Shown here piece by piece: positions 1 to 9,456 of a stretch of DNA of 32,814 bases. The position numbers and the translations under genes are program-made. Where the stretch lies: the NCBI GenBank assembly GCA_025800345.1, contig JAOXSB010000050.1, positions 1 through 32,814 on the forward strand, read 5' to 3'. The DNA is from Mangrovicoccus sp. (GTDB lineage Bacteria; Pseudomonadota; Alphaproteobacteria; Rhodobacterales; Rhodobacteraceae). The first letter of the stretch is position 1, and every line of letters starts with the position of its first letter. The notes beneath the pieces were generated by a model that saw only the letters and a list, made by a program, of their open reading frames with translations, did no database searches and was not told where the DNA came from.

Positions 1-747
1 ATCTCGACCGCGACCGCCTTTGTGGTGGCCGGGGCCGGGGTTTGCGTGGCCAAACACGGCAATCGCAATCTCAGCTCGAAATCCGGGGCCGCCGATGCGC
101 TTGGCCAGATGGGCGTGAATGTGATGGTCGGGCCAGAGGTGGTGGAACGCGCCCTGACTGAAGCCGGCATCGCCTTTATGATGGCCCCGATGCATCACCC
201 GGCGATCAAACATGTGATGCCCAGCCGGGCCGAGCTTGGCACCCGCACGATTTTCAACATTTTGGGCCCGCTGACCAACCCCGCCGGGGTGACGCGGCAA
301 TTGACCGGGGCGTTTTCCCCCGATCTGATCCGCCCCATGGCCGAAACTCTTGGAGCGCTTGGCAGCGATCGCGCTTGGCTCGTGCATGGCTCGGACGGCA
401 CTGATGAAATCACCATCACCGGCCCCACTGCCGTGGCCGCCCTTGAAGATGGCAAAGTGAGCGAGCGGGAAATCCATCCCGAGGATGCGGGCCTGCCCGT
501 GCATCCCTTTGAAGCCATTTTGGGCGGCACCCCGGAAGAAAACGGCGTGGCCTTTGCCGCATTGCTGGAGGGCGCCCCGGGCGCCTATCGCGATGCGGTT
601 TTGCTTAACGCTGCTGCGGCTTTGGTCATTGCCGACGCGGCCAGCGATTTTAAAGACGGGGTAGAGCGCGCCCGCGCCGCCATTGACAGCGGTGCCGCCA
701 AAACCTGTTTGACAACTCTTGCCCGGATCACATCGGAGGCCCCATGA
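1..747 (+). CDS. trpD: Anthranilate phosphoribosyltransferase, 5'-truncated
   Basis: This is the C-terminal part of TrpD, which transfers the phosphoribosyl group of PRPP to anthranilate in tryptophan synthesis (cytoplasmic). The reading frame is open from base 1, so the gene starts outside the window; an internal GTG at 22 is not the real start. The visible N-terminal residues contain [19 protein letters not shown], the conserved substrate-binding segment of the family, followed by the glycine-rich [10 protein letters not shown] segment. About 248 codons are present, compared with about 340 for complete TrpD. The TGA stop overlaps the ATG of trpC (ATGA at 744-747), which indicates translational coupling. 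The identification rests on family motifs and on the trpC neighbour. Confidence 0.96.
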   Translation: MSTATAFVVAGAGVCVAKHGNRNLSSKSGAADALGQMGVNVMVGPEVVERALTEAGIAFMMAPMHHPAIKHVMPSRAELGTRTIFNILGPLTNPAGVTRQLTGAFSPDLIRPMAETLGALGSDRAWLVHGSDGTDEITITGPTAVAALEDGKVSEREIHPEDAGLPVHPFEAILGGTPEENGVAFAALLEGAPGAYRDAVLLNAAAALVIADAASDFKDGVERARAAIDSGAAKTCLTTLARITSEAP

Positions 748-1565
748 ACAGCGCAGCCACCATTCTCGACAAGATCCGCGATTATAAGCTGGACCATGTT
801 GCCGCCTGTAAAGAAGCGCGCTCTTTGTCGGATTTGGAGGCTGATGCCCGCAATGCTGGCCAAACCCGAGGCTTTCGCAATGCTCTGATGCGCGGGGCCC
901 AGCAAGGCTATGGGCTGATCGCAGAGATCAAAAAAGCTAGCCCTTCCAAAGGGCTGATCCGCGAAGATTTCGACCCGCCTGCTTTGGCCAAAGCCTATGA
1001 AGATGGCGGCGCGGCCTGTTTGTCGGTGCTAACCGATGCCCCGTCATTTCAAGGCGATGACAGCTATCTCAGCGCTGCCCGCGCCGCCTGTAGCCTGCCT
1101 GCACTGCGCAAAGATTTCATGCTTGATCCCTATCAAGTGACCGAAGCGCGGGCCTTGGGCGCGGATGCGATCTTGATCATCATGGCCATGGTCGATGACA
1201 ATTGCGCGGCGGAATTGGAAGCGGCTGCCCAAAGCTGGAATATGGATGTGCTGATCGAGGTGCATAACCGCGAAGAACTCGACCGGGCGGTGCGGCTGAA
1301 CTCCCCGATGATTGGGATCAATAATCGCGATCTGAATACATTTGAGACCACGCTTGATACCACCCGCGGGCTGGCCAAATTGGTGCCTGCGGACCGGATG
1401 ATCATCTCCGAATCCGGGCTCAACGCCCCTGAAGATCTGGCGGAACTGGCCCGTTACGGGGTGCGCGCTTTTCTGATTGGCGAAAGCTTGATGCGCCAAG
1501 AGGATGTAACCTCAGCCACCCGCAATATCCTGAGCCAGCCACTGACGGGCATGGCCACAAGATGA
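744..1565 (+). CDS. trpC: Indole-3-glycerol phosphate synthase
   Basis: TrpC closes the indole ring, converting carboxyphenylaminodeoxyribulose phosphate to indole-3-glycerol phosphate. The 273-residue length is normal for a monofunctional TIM-barrel enzyme. Visible family segments are [11 protein letters not shown] (catalytic lysine and phosphate region), [24 protein letters not shown] and ISESGL in the expected order. It is not fused to TrpF. The start ATG overlaps the trpD stop and its own stop overlaps the moaC start (ATGA at 1562-1565), so trpD, trpC, moaC and moeA look like one translationally coupled operon. Nothing unusual was seen. Confidence 0.97.
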   Translation: MNSAATILDKIRDYKLDHVAACKEARSLSDLEADARNAGQTRGFRNALMRGAQQGYGLIAEIKKASPSKGLIREDFDPPALAKAYEDGGAACLSVLTDAPSFQGDDSYLSAARAACSLPALRKDFMLDPYQVTEARALGADAILIIMAMVDDNCAAELEAAAQSWNMDVLIEVHNREELDRAVRLNSPMIGINNRDLNTFETTLDTTRGLAKLVPADRMIISESGLNAPEDLAELARYGVRAFLIGESLMRQEDVTSATRNILSQPLTGMATR

Positions 1566-2041
1566 GTGGGCTGACCCATTTCGACGGTAAGGGCGATGCC
1601 CATATGGTCGATGTGTCGAGCAAAGACGTGACCGACCGCTTGGCCATCGCCGAAGGCGCGGTGCAAATGAGCGCCCAGACCCTGGCGGTGATCACCGAAG
1701 GGCGCGCGAAGAAAGGCGATGTGCTGTCCGTGGCCCGCCTGGCCGGGATCATGGGGGCCAAGCGCACCGCTGATCTGATCCCGCTTTGCCATCCCCTGCC
1801 GATCACCAAAGTCGCTGTTGAACTAAGCGCTGATCCCGATTTGCCAGGGGTGCGCATTCAAGCCACCGTGCGCACCTCGGGCCAAACCGGGGTGGAGATG
1901 GAAGCGCTCACCGCCGTGAGCACCGCCGCGCTGACCCTTTATGACATGGTCAAAGCGGTGGAAAAATCCATGGTGATCCGCGACATTCGCCTGCTGCGCA
2001 AAGAGGGCGGGAAATCCGGCATCTATCAGGCCGAAACATGA
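1562..2041 (+). CDS. moaC: Cyclic pyranopterin monophosphate synthase MoaC
   Basis: MoaC, together with MoaA, converts GTP to cyclic pyranopterin monophosphate, the first step of molybdenum cofactor synthesis. The 159-residue protein matches the family throughout: [16 protein letters not shown] near the N-terminus, the active-site segment [22 protein letters not shown] and the terminal lysine-rich KEGGKSG. The start overlaps the trpC stop, and the stop overlaps the moeA start (ATGA at 2038-2041). Linkage of trp and moa genes is a common arrangement in this bacterial group (recalled, not computed). Confidence 0.97.
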   Translation: MSGLTHFDGKGDAHMVDVSSKDVTDRLAIAEGAVQMSAQTLAVITEGRAKKGDVLSVARLAGIMGAKRTADLIPLCHPLPITKVAVELSADPDLPGVRIQATVRTSGQTGVEMEALTAVSTAALTLYDMVKAVEKSMVIRDIRLLRKEGGKSGIYQAET

Positions 2042-3210
2042 TCTCGGTCGCCCAGGCCCTTGGCCATCTGTTTGAACTGGCTCAGCCCTTGGGCCATGAA
2101 ACCATCCCCCTGCGCGCCGGGGCCGGGCGGGTTTTGGCCAGCGATGCCATTGCCCGGCGCGATCAGCCGCCTTTTGCCGCCTCGGCTATGGATGGCTATG
2201 CCCTGCGCGATGCAGATGCCCAGCCCGGCGCAAGGCTCACGGTGATTGGCGAGGCCGCCGCCGGCCATGGCTATTCTGGCACTCTGGCTGCCGGAGAAGC
2301 TTTGCGGATTTTCACCGGTGCCCCCTTGCCCGAAGGCGCGAACCGCGTGGTGATCCAAGAAGACACCAAGCGCGCGGGCGATCAGGTGGTGCTGGGCCAG
2401 GAACTGAGCCGCGATGCATTTGTCCGCCCCGCTGGCGCGGATTTCCGCGCGGGCGATCATCTGGCCGCACCAAGGCGCTTGCGCCCCTCGGATCTGGCGC
2501 TGCTGGCGGCAATGAACCTCGATCAAATCGATGTGGCCCGGCGGCCTGTGGTGGCGGTGATTGCCACCGGAGATGAACTGGTCATGCCCGGTGAGGCCCC
2601 TGGCCCGGATCAGATCATCGCCTCGAACAGCTTTGGGCTGCTCGCCTTGCTGGAAGAGGCTGGTGCCCTATGCCGTTTGCTGCCCATCGCGCGGGACAAT
2701 CTGCCCGCGCTGCAAACTGTGCTCAAAGCCGCCGCTGGCGCCGATTTGATCGTCACCATTGGCGGGGCCTCAGTGGGCGATCATGATTTGCTGGGCATGC
2801 AATCGGAGGCTTTAGGGCTCGAGCGGAATTTCTACAAAGTCGCCATGCGCCCGGGCAAACCGCTCATGGCCGGGCGGATCGGCGGCGTGCCACTGATCGG
2901 GCTGCCGGGCAATCCCGTCTCCGCTATGGTATGCGGCACCGTTTTTGTCGCCCCGGTGATCCGCGCCATGCAAGGCCTGCCCGCCGCCCCCGCGCCGCGC
3001 CGCAGCGCGCCTTTGCTGGAACCCTTAGCCGCCAATGGCCCGCGCGAGCATTATCTGCGCGCGGAATTGACCCCGGAAGGGCTGCGCGCCTTTTCCCGTC
3101 AAGACAGCAGCCTGCTGTCGGTTCTATCGCAAGCCAATGCGCTGATCTTGCGCCCGCCCCACGCCCCCGCAACTATACCGGGTGAGTCATCACAATATAT
3201 TCCTCTTTAG
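2038..3210 (+). CDS. moeA: Molybdopterin molybdenumtransferase MoeA
   Basis: MoeA inserts molybdate into adenylylated molybdopterin, the last step of Mo cofactor synthesis. The protein has 390 residues, which is normal. Visible features are the substrate-loop segment [12 protein letters not shown] near residue 50, the MoCF-fold signature [13 protein letters not shown], and [11 protein letters not shown] followed by [11 protein letters not shown]. All are family hallmarks in the right order. It overlaps moaC by ATGA and is the last gene of the coupled run; 93 bases separate it from lexA, which has its own promoter. MoeA and MoaC imply molybdoenzymes in this organism, although none is encoded in the window. 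Confidence 0.97.
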   Translation: MISVAQALGHLFELAQPLGHETIPLRAGAGRVLASDAIARRDQPPFAASAMDGYALRDADAQPGARLTVIGEAAAGHGYSGTLAAGEALRIFTGAPLPEGANRVVIQEDTKRAGDQVVLGQELSRDAFVRPAGADFRAGDHLAAPRRLRPSDLALLAAMNLDQIDVARRPVVAVIATGDELVMPGEAPGPDQIIASNSFGLLALLEEAGALCRLLPIARDNLPALQTVLKAAAGADLIVTIGGASVGDHDLLGMQSEALGLERNFYKVAMRPGKPLMAGRIGGVPLIGLPGNPVSAMVCGTVFVAPVIRAMQGLPAAPAPRRSAPLLEPLAANGPREHYLRAELTPEGLRAFSRQDSSLLSVLSQANALILRPPHAPATIPGESSQYIPL

Positions 3211-3219
3211 GCGGCAATG

Positions 3220-3248
3220 TTGACACAAAAAGGGAACGGCCTTAGAAC
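3220..3248 (+). promoter_or_regulatory. lexA promoter with SOS box GAAC-N7-GAAC
   Basis: A consensus -35 TTGACA lies at 3220-3225 and a -10-like TAGAAC at 3243-3248, separated by 17 bases. The direct repeat GAAC (3234-3237) N7 GAAC (3245-3248) is the alphaproteobacterial LexA operator, known from Rhodobacter and other Alphaproteobacteria (GTTC-N7-GTTC on the other strand). It covers the spacer and the -10, so LexA binding would block RNA polymerase. This predicts negative autoregulation of lexA. Confidence 0.85.
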
Positions 3249-3303
3249 ATTGTAAAAACACAGGCAGAGCAGGCCGCAAGCAGCCCAAGGCGAGGATGCG
3301 CTT

Positions 3304-3996
3304 ATGTTGACCAAAAAGCAGCTCGATCTACTCGAGTTCATCCATACCCGCATGCAGGCGGATGGGGTTCCCCCGTCATTCGAGGAAATGAAAGACGCGC
3401 TGGATCTGCGGTCTAAATCGGGCATCCACCGGCTGATCACCGCCCTGGAAGAGCGCGGCTTTATCCGCCGCTTGGCCCATAAGGCCCGGGCCATTGAAAT
3501 TGTGCGCTTGCCTGATGCTCTGGGCAAAAGCGGCTTCACCCCCAAAGTGATCAGCGGCGATAAAGAGCCCGAGCCCAGCTTGCCCGAAGGCGCGCAATCG
3601 GTGGTGAGCAGCGCCGTGGCCCTGCCCCTGATGGGGAAAATCGCAGCCGGTGTGGCCATTGAGGCGATCCAAGAGGTGGAGCGGAATATCTCAGTGCCCG
3701 CGGAAATGCTGTCCTCCAGCGGCAATCATTTCGCGCTTGAGATCAAAGGCGAATCCATGATCGAGGCCGGGATCAATGACGGCGATGTGGTGGTGATCAA
3801 GCAAGACAACACCGCTGAGAATGGCGATATCGTCGTGGCCTATGTGGATTCAGCCCAAGCGACGCTAAAAAAATACATGCGCAAAGGGGATCGGATTTGG
3901 CTTGAGCCCTGCAATGCAGAGTTTAGCCCGATCATCCGCGCCGCGGGCCAAGTGCAAGTGATGGGCAAACTGGTGGGGCTGATCCGCACCTATTGA
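3304..3996 (+). CDS. lexA: LexA repressor, SOS regulator
   Basis: LexA represses DNA-damage genes and cleaves itself when stimulated by RecA. The protein has 230 residues. An N-terminal winged helix-turn-helix runs over about residues 1-65 ([12 protein letters not shown], then [18 protein letters not shown]). The self-cleavage site is Ala115-Gly116 in [10 protein letters not shown]. The catalytic Ser151 lies in GESMIEAGI and Lys189 in [11 protein letters not shown]. These are the complete parts of an active LexA. The SOS box upstream predicts autorepression. The ATG is preceded by an AGGCGAGGA stretch. The gene ends shortly before a strong bidirectional hairpin shared with the convergent lipoprotein gene. 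Confidence 0.97.
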   Translation: MLTKKQLDLLEFIHTRMQADGVPPSFEEMKDALDLRSKSGIHRLITALEERGFIRRLAHKARAIEIVRLPDALGKSGFTPKVISGDKEPEPSLPEGAQSVVSSAVALPLMGKIAAGVAIEAIQEVERNISVPAEMLSSSGNHFALEIKGESMIEAGINDGDVVVIKQDNTAENGDIVVAYVDSAQATLKKYMRKGDRIWLEPCNAEFSPIIRAAGQVQVMGKLVGLIRTY

Positions 3997-4010
3997 GCCC
4001 TGCCCTATCG

Positions 4011-4036
4011 AAACGCCCGCCCCATAGCGGGCGTTT
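4011..4036. terminator. Bidirectional terminator between lexA and the lipoprotein gene
   Basis: A perfect 10-bp inverted repeat, AAACGCCCGC (4011-4020) and GCGGGCGTTT (4027-4036), encloses a 6-base loop. The A/T ends give short U tracts on both strands. It sits between two convergent genes, so it probably serves both. Confidence 0.85.
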
Positions 4037-4047
4037 GACTGGCGCGT

Positions 4048-4254
4048 TTATTTGCCCTTCAGGACTTTTTTGCGCTCTTTCTCATATTCGGCCTGAGTCA
4101 TCGCGCCGCTATCCAGCGCCGATTTCAGATCTTCAAGCTGCTGTCCCACGGTGGTGGCTTGCACATTGGTGGTCTGTTTCGCGCCGCCGCCGCCACAGGC
4201 CGCCAAGCCCAGCAAGCTCATCCCCAAGATCGCGGGAAGAAGAAGAGATTTCAT
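4048..4254 (-). CDS. Small lipoprotein with SHOCT-like C-terminus
   Basis: This is a 68-residue protein of unknown role. It begins with a lipoprotein signal (MKSLLLPAILGMSLLGLAAC); the lipobox LAAC predicts lipid attachment at Cys20 and location in the cell envelope. A run of glycines follows, then a short helical tail, LEDLKSALDSGAMTQAEY, which resembles the SHOCT (short C-terminal) domain found on many bacterial membrane proteins. The open frame extends 15 codons further upstream, but I chose the internal ATG because it starts the signal peptide directly and has GAGG eight to ten bases before it. It lies on the same strand as comEC and 60 bases downstream of it, so it may be transcribed with comEC. 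Confidence 0.8.
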   Translation of the reverse strand: MKSLLLPAILGMSLLGLAACGGGGAKQTTNVQATTVGQQLEDLKSALDSGAMTQAEYEKERKKVLKGK

Positions 4255-4314
4255 ATGCACTGCCTCAATATTCTGTTGCCTCTGCCCTTGTAAAAGCAAC
4301 TCGCCAGGCCTGCG

Positions 4315-6450
4315 TCAACGGCTGGGCTCTGGAGTTGGCGCAACCAAATGCACCAAGTTTTCAAAAGCGCCTTTTAACGGGCGGCGCTTTTGCGGGCTGC
4401 GCCAACGGGGCGGTGTCCAAGGCCGCTGCCCGATTTGCGCGCGGGTGCTGCGCCAGTGCCACTGCCCTTCCCCCAAATAAACGCCCGCGAGCGCCCCGCT
4501 GGGTTGTGGTGGATCTGTGCACCAAATGCCTGATCCCGCCGCGCGCAGGGCCAAAACCAAAGCTTCATAAGCGCAGCTTTCCGGCACGGCCGCGGCCGGA
4601 AGAAATGCGGCTTGGGCCGTGTCGCCACCCATGGCTTGCCAGCGGGCATGAGCGGCACTGGGCTCGCTTGGATCGCCATCATTTTCCAGCCAGGCCCGCG
4701 CCGCAAAACCGCTGCCTCGATCGCGGCTCAACGCCCGGCCCTGCGGGGTCATCACGCCGATCAAGCGGCCATCTTCGGAAATCAGCAAATCTGGGCGCGG
4801 GCTATTGGCCCAAACCCCGAGTGCCATAAAAATCACCAGCGGCCCCGCGAGACGCGCCCGCCCTTGCCAGAGCATCCCCCAAAGCGCCCCCAAAGCGATC
4901 AAGGACAGCACCGCACCCGGCGGGCTCGGCACATGGCGGACAGCTTGCGGCAAAGCCGCGAAACTATCGGCCAGCCACAAGATCACTGAGATGCCCTGCC
5001 CCATGATCCACAGGCCAAGCCCTTCCAGCCCGATCAGCCACAGCCCCGCCGCCAGCACGGCCGCGGGCATCACCACCGAGCCCATGATTGGCACCGACAT
5101 CAGATTGGCAGGCAGCCCATAGCTGGCGGAGCTGTTGAAATGAGCCATGCCAATGGGCGCCGTGGCCAGCCCCGCCACGGCCGATGAGATCACCAGCGCC
5201 GCCACCGGGCGCAGCCAACGCCGCCAACGGGCAGGCAAATCTGTTGTCACACCGGCCTCATGGCGCCGCCGCAGCCCGGCAAAGACCCAAACCAAACAAC
5301 TGGTGGCCGCAAAAGACATCTGAAACCCCGGCCCAAGCAAGGCTTCGGGACGTAGGATCAACACGATGCAAGCCGCTAAAGCCACCGCGCGCAGGCTTAG
5401 CGCCCGGCGATCAAGCAACACAGCGCAAAGCATCACCGCCACCATGATAAAAGCCCGCTGGGTCGACACATTTTTCCCCGACAGCGCCAAATAGGCCGCC
5501 GCCGCCAAAAGCGCCCCGCAAGCGGCCCATTTCTTAGAATTGATGCGCAGCGCCAAAGGCGGGATCGCGGCCAGGCCAAAGCGCAAAGCGCCAAAAACCA
5601 CCGCGGTCAGCAGCCCCATATGCAGGCCCGAGATTGCCAATAGATGGGCCAGATTGGTGGCGCGCATGGCATCCACCACCTCGCGGCTGAGCCCAGAGCG
5701 ATCCCCGGTCAGCACCGCCGCCGCAAAAGCCCCTTTCTGACCGGGCAGATGGGATTGCACCCCTTGGGAGATCTGCGCCCGCAGGCGCTGCACCCCAATC
5801 CACAGCCCTGGCGCGGGCGGGGCGACCGCCAAAATCGGTGTGCGGCTATAGCCCACTGCACCGATCTGCTGGAAATAGGCATGGCGGCGGAAATCGAACC
5901 CGCCAGGCTCCACCGGTCCGCGCGGGGCAGAAAGATGCGCCGTCAGCATCAATACCTTGCCGGGAACCAGCGCCGTATCCAAACTGCGATCCCCATGTAG
6001 GGAAATGCGCACCCGTTTTGGGGTTTGCGCTGGATCCATCTTGGCCAGCACCACCTGATCAAATAGCAGCCGGGTTTTATCGCTGATGGACCGGTCCATG
6101 GCGATCAGCCGCCCCTGCACGGGCCCGTAATAGCGAAACTCCACCATCGGGGCCGCCATTTTGTGACTGCGCCAGGCCCCGAGGCAAACCCCTGCGCTGA
6201 TCGCCGCCAGCGCAATCAGCACCGGCCCCAATGCCTCAGGTACCTGGCGCTGCGCGGCCAAAGCCATTACCGCGCCAATGCTCAAACCCACGATCACCGT
6301 GCCGCCGGGCTCCACAGGCAGCGCGAAATAAAGCCCAATGCCCAACGCCAAACAGACGGGCAGCCAGGCGAATAACGCCCCCCGTTGCTGGTCGATACGC
6401 GCGGCCAAAAACCGGGCCGCCTGCTGGATCAAATGCCAAGCGATCTGCAT
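4315..6450 (-). CDS. comEC: ComEC/Rec2 DNA uptake channel, without nuclease-like domain
   Basis: ComEC forms the inner-membrane channel through which single-stranded DNA enters the cytoplasm in natural transformation; in Rhodobacter capsulatus its homologue is needed by recipients of gene transfer agent DNA (established). The protein has 711 residues. The N-terminal third holds membrane segments and a DUF4131/OB-like region (about 30-210). The competence domain carries the hallmark HLLAISGLHMGL (268-280), followed by many hydrophobic helices to about residue 560. The last 150 residues show no HxHxDH motif, so the metallo-beta-lactamase-like domain found in Bacillus ComEC appears to be absent, as I recall for other alphaproteobacterial members. 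The ATG follows GGGAG at suitable spacing. It diverges from gltX. Confidence 0.92.
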   Translation of the reverse strand: MQIAWHLIQQAARFLAARIDQQRGALFAWLPVCLALGIGLYFALPVEPGGTVIVGLSIGAVMALAAQRQVPEALGPVLIALAAISAGVCLGAWRSHKMAAPMVEFRYYGPVQGRLIAMDRSISDKTRLLFDQVVLAKMDPAQTPKRVRISLHGDRSLDTALVPGKVLMLTAHLSAPRGPVEPGGFDFRRHAYFQQIGAVGYSRTPILAVAPPAPGLWIGVQRLRAQISQGVQSHLPGQKGAFAAAVLTGDRSGLSREVVDAMRATNLAHLLAISGLHMGLLTAVVFGALRFGLAAIPPLALRINSKKWAACGALLAAAAYLALSGKNVSTQRAFIMVAVMLCAVLLDRRALSLRAVALAACIVLILRPEALLGPGFQMSFAATSCLVWVFAGLRRRHEAGVTTDLPARWRRWLRPVAALVISSAVAGLATAPIGMAHFNSSASYGLPANLMSVPIMGSVVMPAAVLAAGLWLIGLEGLGLWIMGQGISVILWLADSFAALPQAVRHVPSPPGAVLSLIALGALWGMLWQGRARLAGPLVIFMALGVWANSPRPDLLISEDGRLIGVMTPQGRALSRDRGSGFAARAWLENDGDPSEPSAAHARWQAMGGDTAQAAFLPAAAVPESCAYEALVLALRAAGSGIWCTDPPQPSGALAGVYLGEGQWHWRSTRAQIGQRPWTPPRWRSPQKRRPLKGAFENLVHLVAPTPEPSR

Positions 6451-6495
6451 CCGCGGCTCCCTCGCGGGCCAAACGGTGATTTTCGCGCCCCATGG

Positions 6496-6512
6496 TTAGC
6501 GATCGGTTAACC
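6496..6512 (-). promoter_or_regulatory. Candidate CtrA binding site upstream of comEC
   Basis: On the minus strand the sequence reads TTAA-N7-CTAA (plus strand TTAG at 6496-6499, seven bases, TTAACC at 6507-6512). The CtrA consensus is TTAA-N7-TTAA, so this is one mismatch away. It lies 46-62 bases before the comEC ATG. CtrA is known to be required for expression of competence-type genes in R. capsulatus. The site could also act on gltX, or be chance. Confidence 0.4.
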
Positions 6513-6586
6513 AAGCCAAGCGTCGCTGCGGGTTTACGGGCTCTGCCCAAGGCTCTAAACCGCGCCAAAATGTAGGAGACCCAGCC

Positions 6587-7990
6587 ATGACCGACCGCCC
6601 AGTGGTCACCCGCTTTGCCCCATCGCCTACGGGTTATTTGCATATCGGCGGGGCGCGCACGGCCCTGTTCAACTGGCTTTACGCCCGCGCCCGTGGCGGC
6701 CAGTTCCTGCTGCGCATCGAAGATACCGACCGCGCCCGCTCGACGCCCGAGGCCACCCAAGCGATTTTGGACGGTATGGCCTGGCTCAAGCTGGATCATG
6801 ATGGCGAGGCGGTCAGCCAATTTGCCCAAGCCGCGCGCCATGCGGAAGTGGCCCAAAGCCTGCTGGCCCAAGGCGCGGCCTATAAGTGCTTTTCCACCCA
6901 AAAGGAAATCGCCGCATTCCGCGAGGCCGCCAAAGCCGAAGGGCGCTCGACCCTGTTCCGCTCACCTTGGCGCGATGCAGATCCCGCCAGCCATCCCGAT
7001 GCGCCCTATGCGATCCGGATCAAAGCCCCGCGCGAGGGTGAAACCGTGATCGATGATCAGGTGCAAGGCAAAGTCACCTGGAAGAACGATCAGCTCGACG
7101 ACATGATCTTGCTGCGCTCGGATGGCACGCCCACCTATATGCTGGCGGTGGTGGTGGATGATCATGATATGGGCGTGACCCATGTGATCCGCGGCGATGA
7201 TCATCTGGCCAATGCGGCGCGGCAAACCCAGGTATATCAAGCCATGGGGTGGAAGCTGCCGGTTTGGGCGCATATCCCTCTCATCCACGGCCCCGATGGC
7301 AAGAAACTCTCCAAACGACACGGGGCGCTTGGCGTCGAAGAATACCGCGATATGGGCTATCCCGTGGAGGGGATGCGCAATTACCTAACCCGTCTGGGCT
7401 GGAGCCATGGGGATGATGAAGTTTTCACCACCGCCCAGGCGCTGGAGTGGTTCGATCTGGATGGAATCGGCAAAGCGCCGGCCCGGTTTGACTTTAAAAA
7501 ACTCGAAAACATCTGCGGTCAGCATCTCGCCATGGCTGAGGAAGCCGCCTTATTGCTGGAATTAGAGGCATTCATGACGGCCACTGGCCTGCCTGCCTTT
7601 GAAGAATGGCAACGCAAGCGGGTTTCAGATGCGCTCTATTGCCTCAAGGACCGAGCTAAGACTCTGCCCCAATTGCTCGAAAAAGCGCATTTTGCCCTCC
7701 ATAACGCCCCTTTGGAGCGCGATGAGAAGTCTTTGAAGGCCCTAGACACGGTATCCCGCGGTATACTGGCCGAATTGACGCCGCACCTGCAAACTGCTAG
7801 CTGGACCCGCGAGGCACTCGAGGAAACCGTCGCCCAAACGGCCGACAGCCAAGGGATAAAACTCGGCAAAATCGCGCAACCGTTACGGGCTGCGCTTGCC
7901 GGTCGCACGGTATCCCCCAGCGTCTTTGATATGATGCTCATCATCGGTCGGGAAGAGACTCTCGCCCGGCTGAAGGATGCCCAAGATTGA
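6587..7990 (+). CDS. gltX: Glutamyl-tRNA synthetase
   Basis: This class I aminoacyl-tRNA synthetase charges tRNA-Glu (and, in bacteria lacking glutaminyl-tRNA synthetase, often tRNA-Gln). It has 467 residues. The N-terminal ATP-binding motif is [16 protein letters not shown] (11-24, HIGH-type) and the KMSKS-type loop is KLSKRHG (240-246). The C-terminal half is the anticodon-binding helical domain. A GGAG stretch stands about eight bases before the ATG. Alphaproteobacteria often have two gltX copies; only this one is visible. The next gene, gltA, follows after 86 bases. Confidence 0.97.
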   Translation: MTDRPVVTRFAPSPTGYLHIGGARTALFNWLYARARGGQFLLRIEDTDRARSTPEATQAILDGMAWLKLDHDGEAVSQFAQAARHAEVAQSLLAQGAAYKCFSTQKEIAAFREAAKAEGRSTLFRSPWRDADPASHPDAPYAIRIKAPREGETVIDDQVQGKVTWKNDQLDDMILLRSDGTPTYMLAVVVDDHDMGVTHVIRGDDHLANAARQTQVYQAMGWKLPVWAHIPLIHGPDGKKLSKRHGALGVEEYRDMGYPVEGMRNYLTRLGWSHGDDEVFTTAQALEWFDLDGIGKAPARFDFKKLENICGQHLAMAEEAALLLELEAFMTATGLPAFEEWQRKRVSDALYCLKDRAKTLPQLLEKAHFALHNAPLERDEKSLKALDTVSRGILAELTPHLQTASWTREALEETVAQTADSQGIKLGKIAQPLRAALAGRTVSPSVFDMMLIIGREETLARLKDAQD

Positions 7991-8023
7991 GGTCGCGCCT
8001 GTCTGAAATATAGCGGCCCGCTA
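7987..8023 (+). promoter_or_regulatory. Candidate gltA promoter with a small palindrome
   Basis: TTGAGG (7987-7992) and TATAGC (8009-8014) are spaced by 16 bases and resemble a housekeeping -35/-10 pair; the -35 overlaps the gltX stop codon. A 13-base palindrome, TAGCGG-C-CCGCTA (8011-8023), overlaps the -10 and could be an operator. Both are pattern matches only. Confidence 0.35.
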
Positions 8024-8076
8024 ACTGACATACCCACGGTCTCGCGCATCAGCGCGGACCGGCAACGGAGGGACCT

Positions 8077-9381
8077 ATGCCAGACACGACACAACCCGCC
8101 AAAACGGCAACTTTGTCATTCAAAGACAAAACGCTCGAATTGCCGATGCATTCGCCGACCAACGGGCCTGATGTGGTTGATATCACCAAGCTCTATGCCC
8201 AGGGTGATATCTTCACCTATGACCCTGGTTTTACCTCGACTGCGTCGTGCAAAAGCACCATCACCTATATTGATGGCGACGAAGGCATTTTGCTGCATCG
8301 CGGTTATCCGATCGGCCAGCTTGCTGAGAAATCCCATTATCTCGAAGTTTGCTATCTGCTGCTTTACGGTGAGTTGCCCACCGGCGCACAGCTGGAAGAT
8401 TTCGAAAGCCGCGTGACCAAGCACACTATGCTGCACGAGCAGATGCGCGGGTTCTTCTCGGGTTTTCGCCGGGATGCGCATCCGATGGCGATCATGGTGG
8501 GTGTGGTTGGGGCCATGTCGGCCTTCTATCATGACAGCACCGATGTGTCTGATCCCTGGCAGCGCGAAGTGGCCTCGATCCGTTTGATCGCGAAAATGCC
8601 CACCATCGCGGCCTGGGCCTATAAGTATCACACCGGTCAGCCCTTCGTATATCCGCGCAACGATCTGGATTATGCCTCCAACTTCCTGCGCATGTGCTTT
8701 GCCGTGCCCGCCGAAGATTACGAGGTGAACCCGATCCTGAGCCGCGCCATGGACCGGATCTTTACCCTGCACGCCGATCACGAGCAGAACGCGTCGACTT
8801 CGACCGTGCGTTTGGCCTCGAGCTCGGGCGCCAACCCGTTTGCCTGTATCGCCGCGGGCATCGCTTGCCTTTGGGGCCCTGCCCATGGCGGCGCCAACCA
8901 AGCCTGCTTGGAAATGCTGCGCGAGATCGGCACCCCGGACCGCATTCCTGAATTCATCGCCCGCGCCAAAGACAAGGACGATCCGTTCCGTCTGATGGGC
9001 TTTGGTCACCGGGTCTATAAAAACCACGACCCGCGTGCCACGGTGATGAAGCAATCCGCCGATGAAGTGCTGGGTCTGTTGGGGGTCGAAGACAACCCCA
9101 CGCTGCAAGTTGCGAAACAGCTCGAAGAACAGGCCCTGTCCGATCCTTACTTCGCCGACAAGAAACTGTTCCCGAATGTGGATTTCTACTCGGGCATCAT
9201 TCTCGAAGCGATGGGCTTTCCCACCTCGATGTTCACCCCGATCTTTGCGCTCTCGCGCACCGTGGGTTGGATCAGCCAGTGGAAAGAAATGCTCAACGAT
9301 CCGGCGCAGAAAATCGGTCGCCCCCGCCAGCTCTATATGGGCGAGAACGAGCGCGACTATGTGGATGTGGAAAACCGCTAA
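8077..9381 (+). CDS. gltA: Citrate synthase, type II
   Basis: Condenses acetyl-CoA and oxaloacetate to citrate at the entry of the TCA cycle. The 434-residue length and the N-terminal beta-rich extension (about residues 1-60) are typical of the hexameric, NADH-sensitive type of Gram-negative bacteria. The catalytic triad is visible: His270 in GPAHGGANQ, His311 in [13 protein letters not shown] and Asp369 in NVDFYSG. A strong ribosome-binding site, GGAGGG, precedes the ATG. A hairpin terminator follows the stop by about 20 bases. GltX-gltA adjacency is conserved in many Rhodobacterales (recalled). Confidence 0.97.
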   Translation: MPDTTQPAKTATLSFKDKTLELPMHSPTNGPDVVDITKLYAQGDIFTYDPGFTSTASCKSTITYIDGDEGILLHRGYPIGQLAEKSHYLEVCYLLLYGELPTGAQLEDFESRVTKHTMLHEQMRGFFSGFRRDAHPMAIMVGVVGAMSAFYHDSTDVSDPWQREVASIRLIAKMPTIAAWAYKYHTGQPFVYPRNDLDYASNFLRMCFAVPAEDYEVNPILSRAMDRIFTLHADHEQNASTSTVRLASSSGANPFACIAAGIACLWGPAHGGANQACLEMLREIGTPDRIPEFIARAKDKDDPFRLMGFGHRVYKNHDPRATVMKQSADEVLGLLGVEDNPTLQVAKQLEEQALSDPYFADKKLFPNVDFYSGIILEAMGFPTSMFTPIFALSRTVGWISQWKEMLNDPAQKIGRPRQLYMGENERDYVDVENR

Positions 9382-9403
9382 TCCTGCGGGACATCAACAG
9401 ATC

Positions 9404-9429
9404 AAAGGGCAGCTTTCGGGCTGCCCTTT
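9404..9429. terminator. Bidirectional terminator between gltA and ccmI
   Basis: A perfect 10-bp inverted repeat, AAAGGGCAGC (9404-9413) and GCTGCCCTTT (9420-9429), encloses the loop TTTCGG. It lies between convergent genes and has A/T ends suited to termination in both directions. Confidence 0.85.
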
Positions 9430-9456
9430 ATCGTTACAGATGATGCCGCGCGCGCT

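Noticed and set aside
4048-4299. Longer start for the small lipoprotein (83 residues)
   Set aside because: The extra 15 residues would bury the lipoprotein signal; the internal ATG at 4254 has a ribosome site and starts the signal directly.
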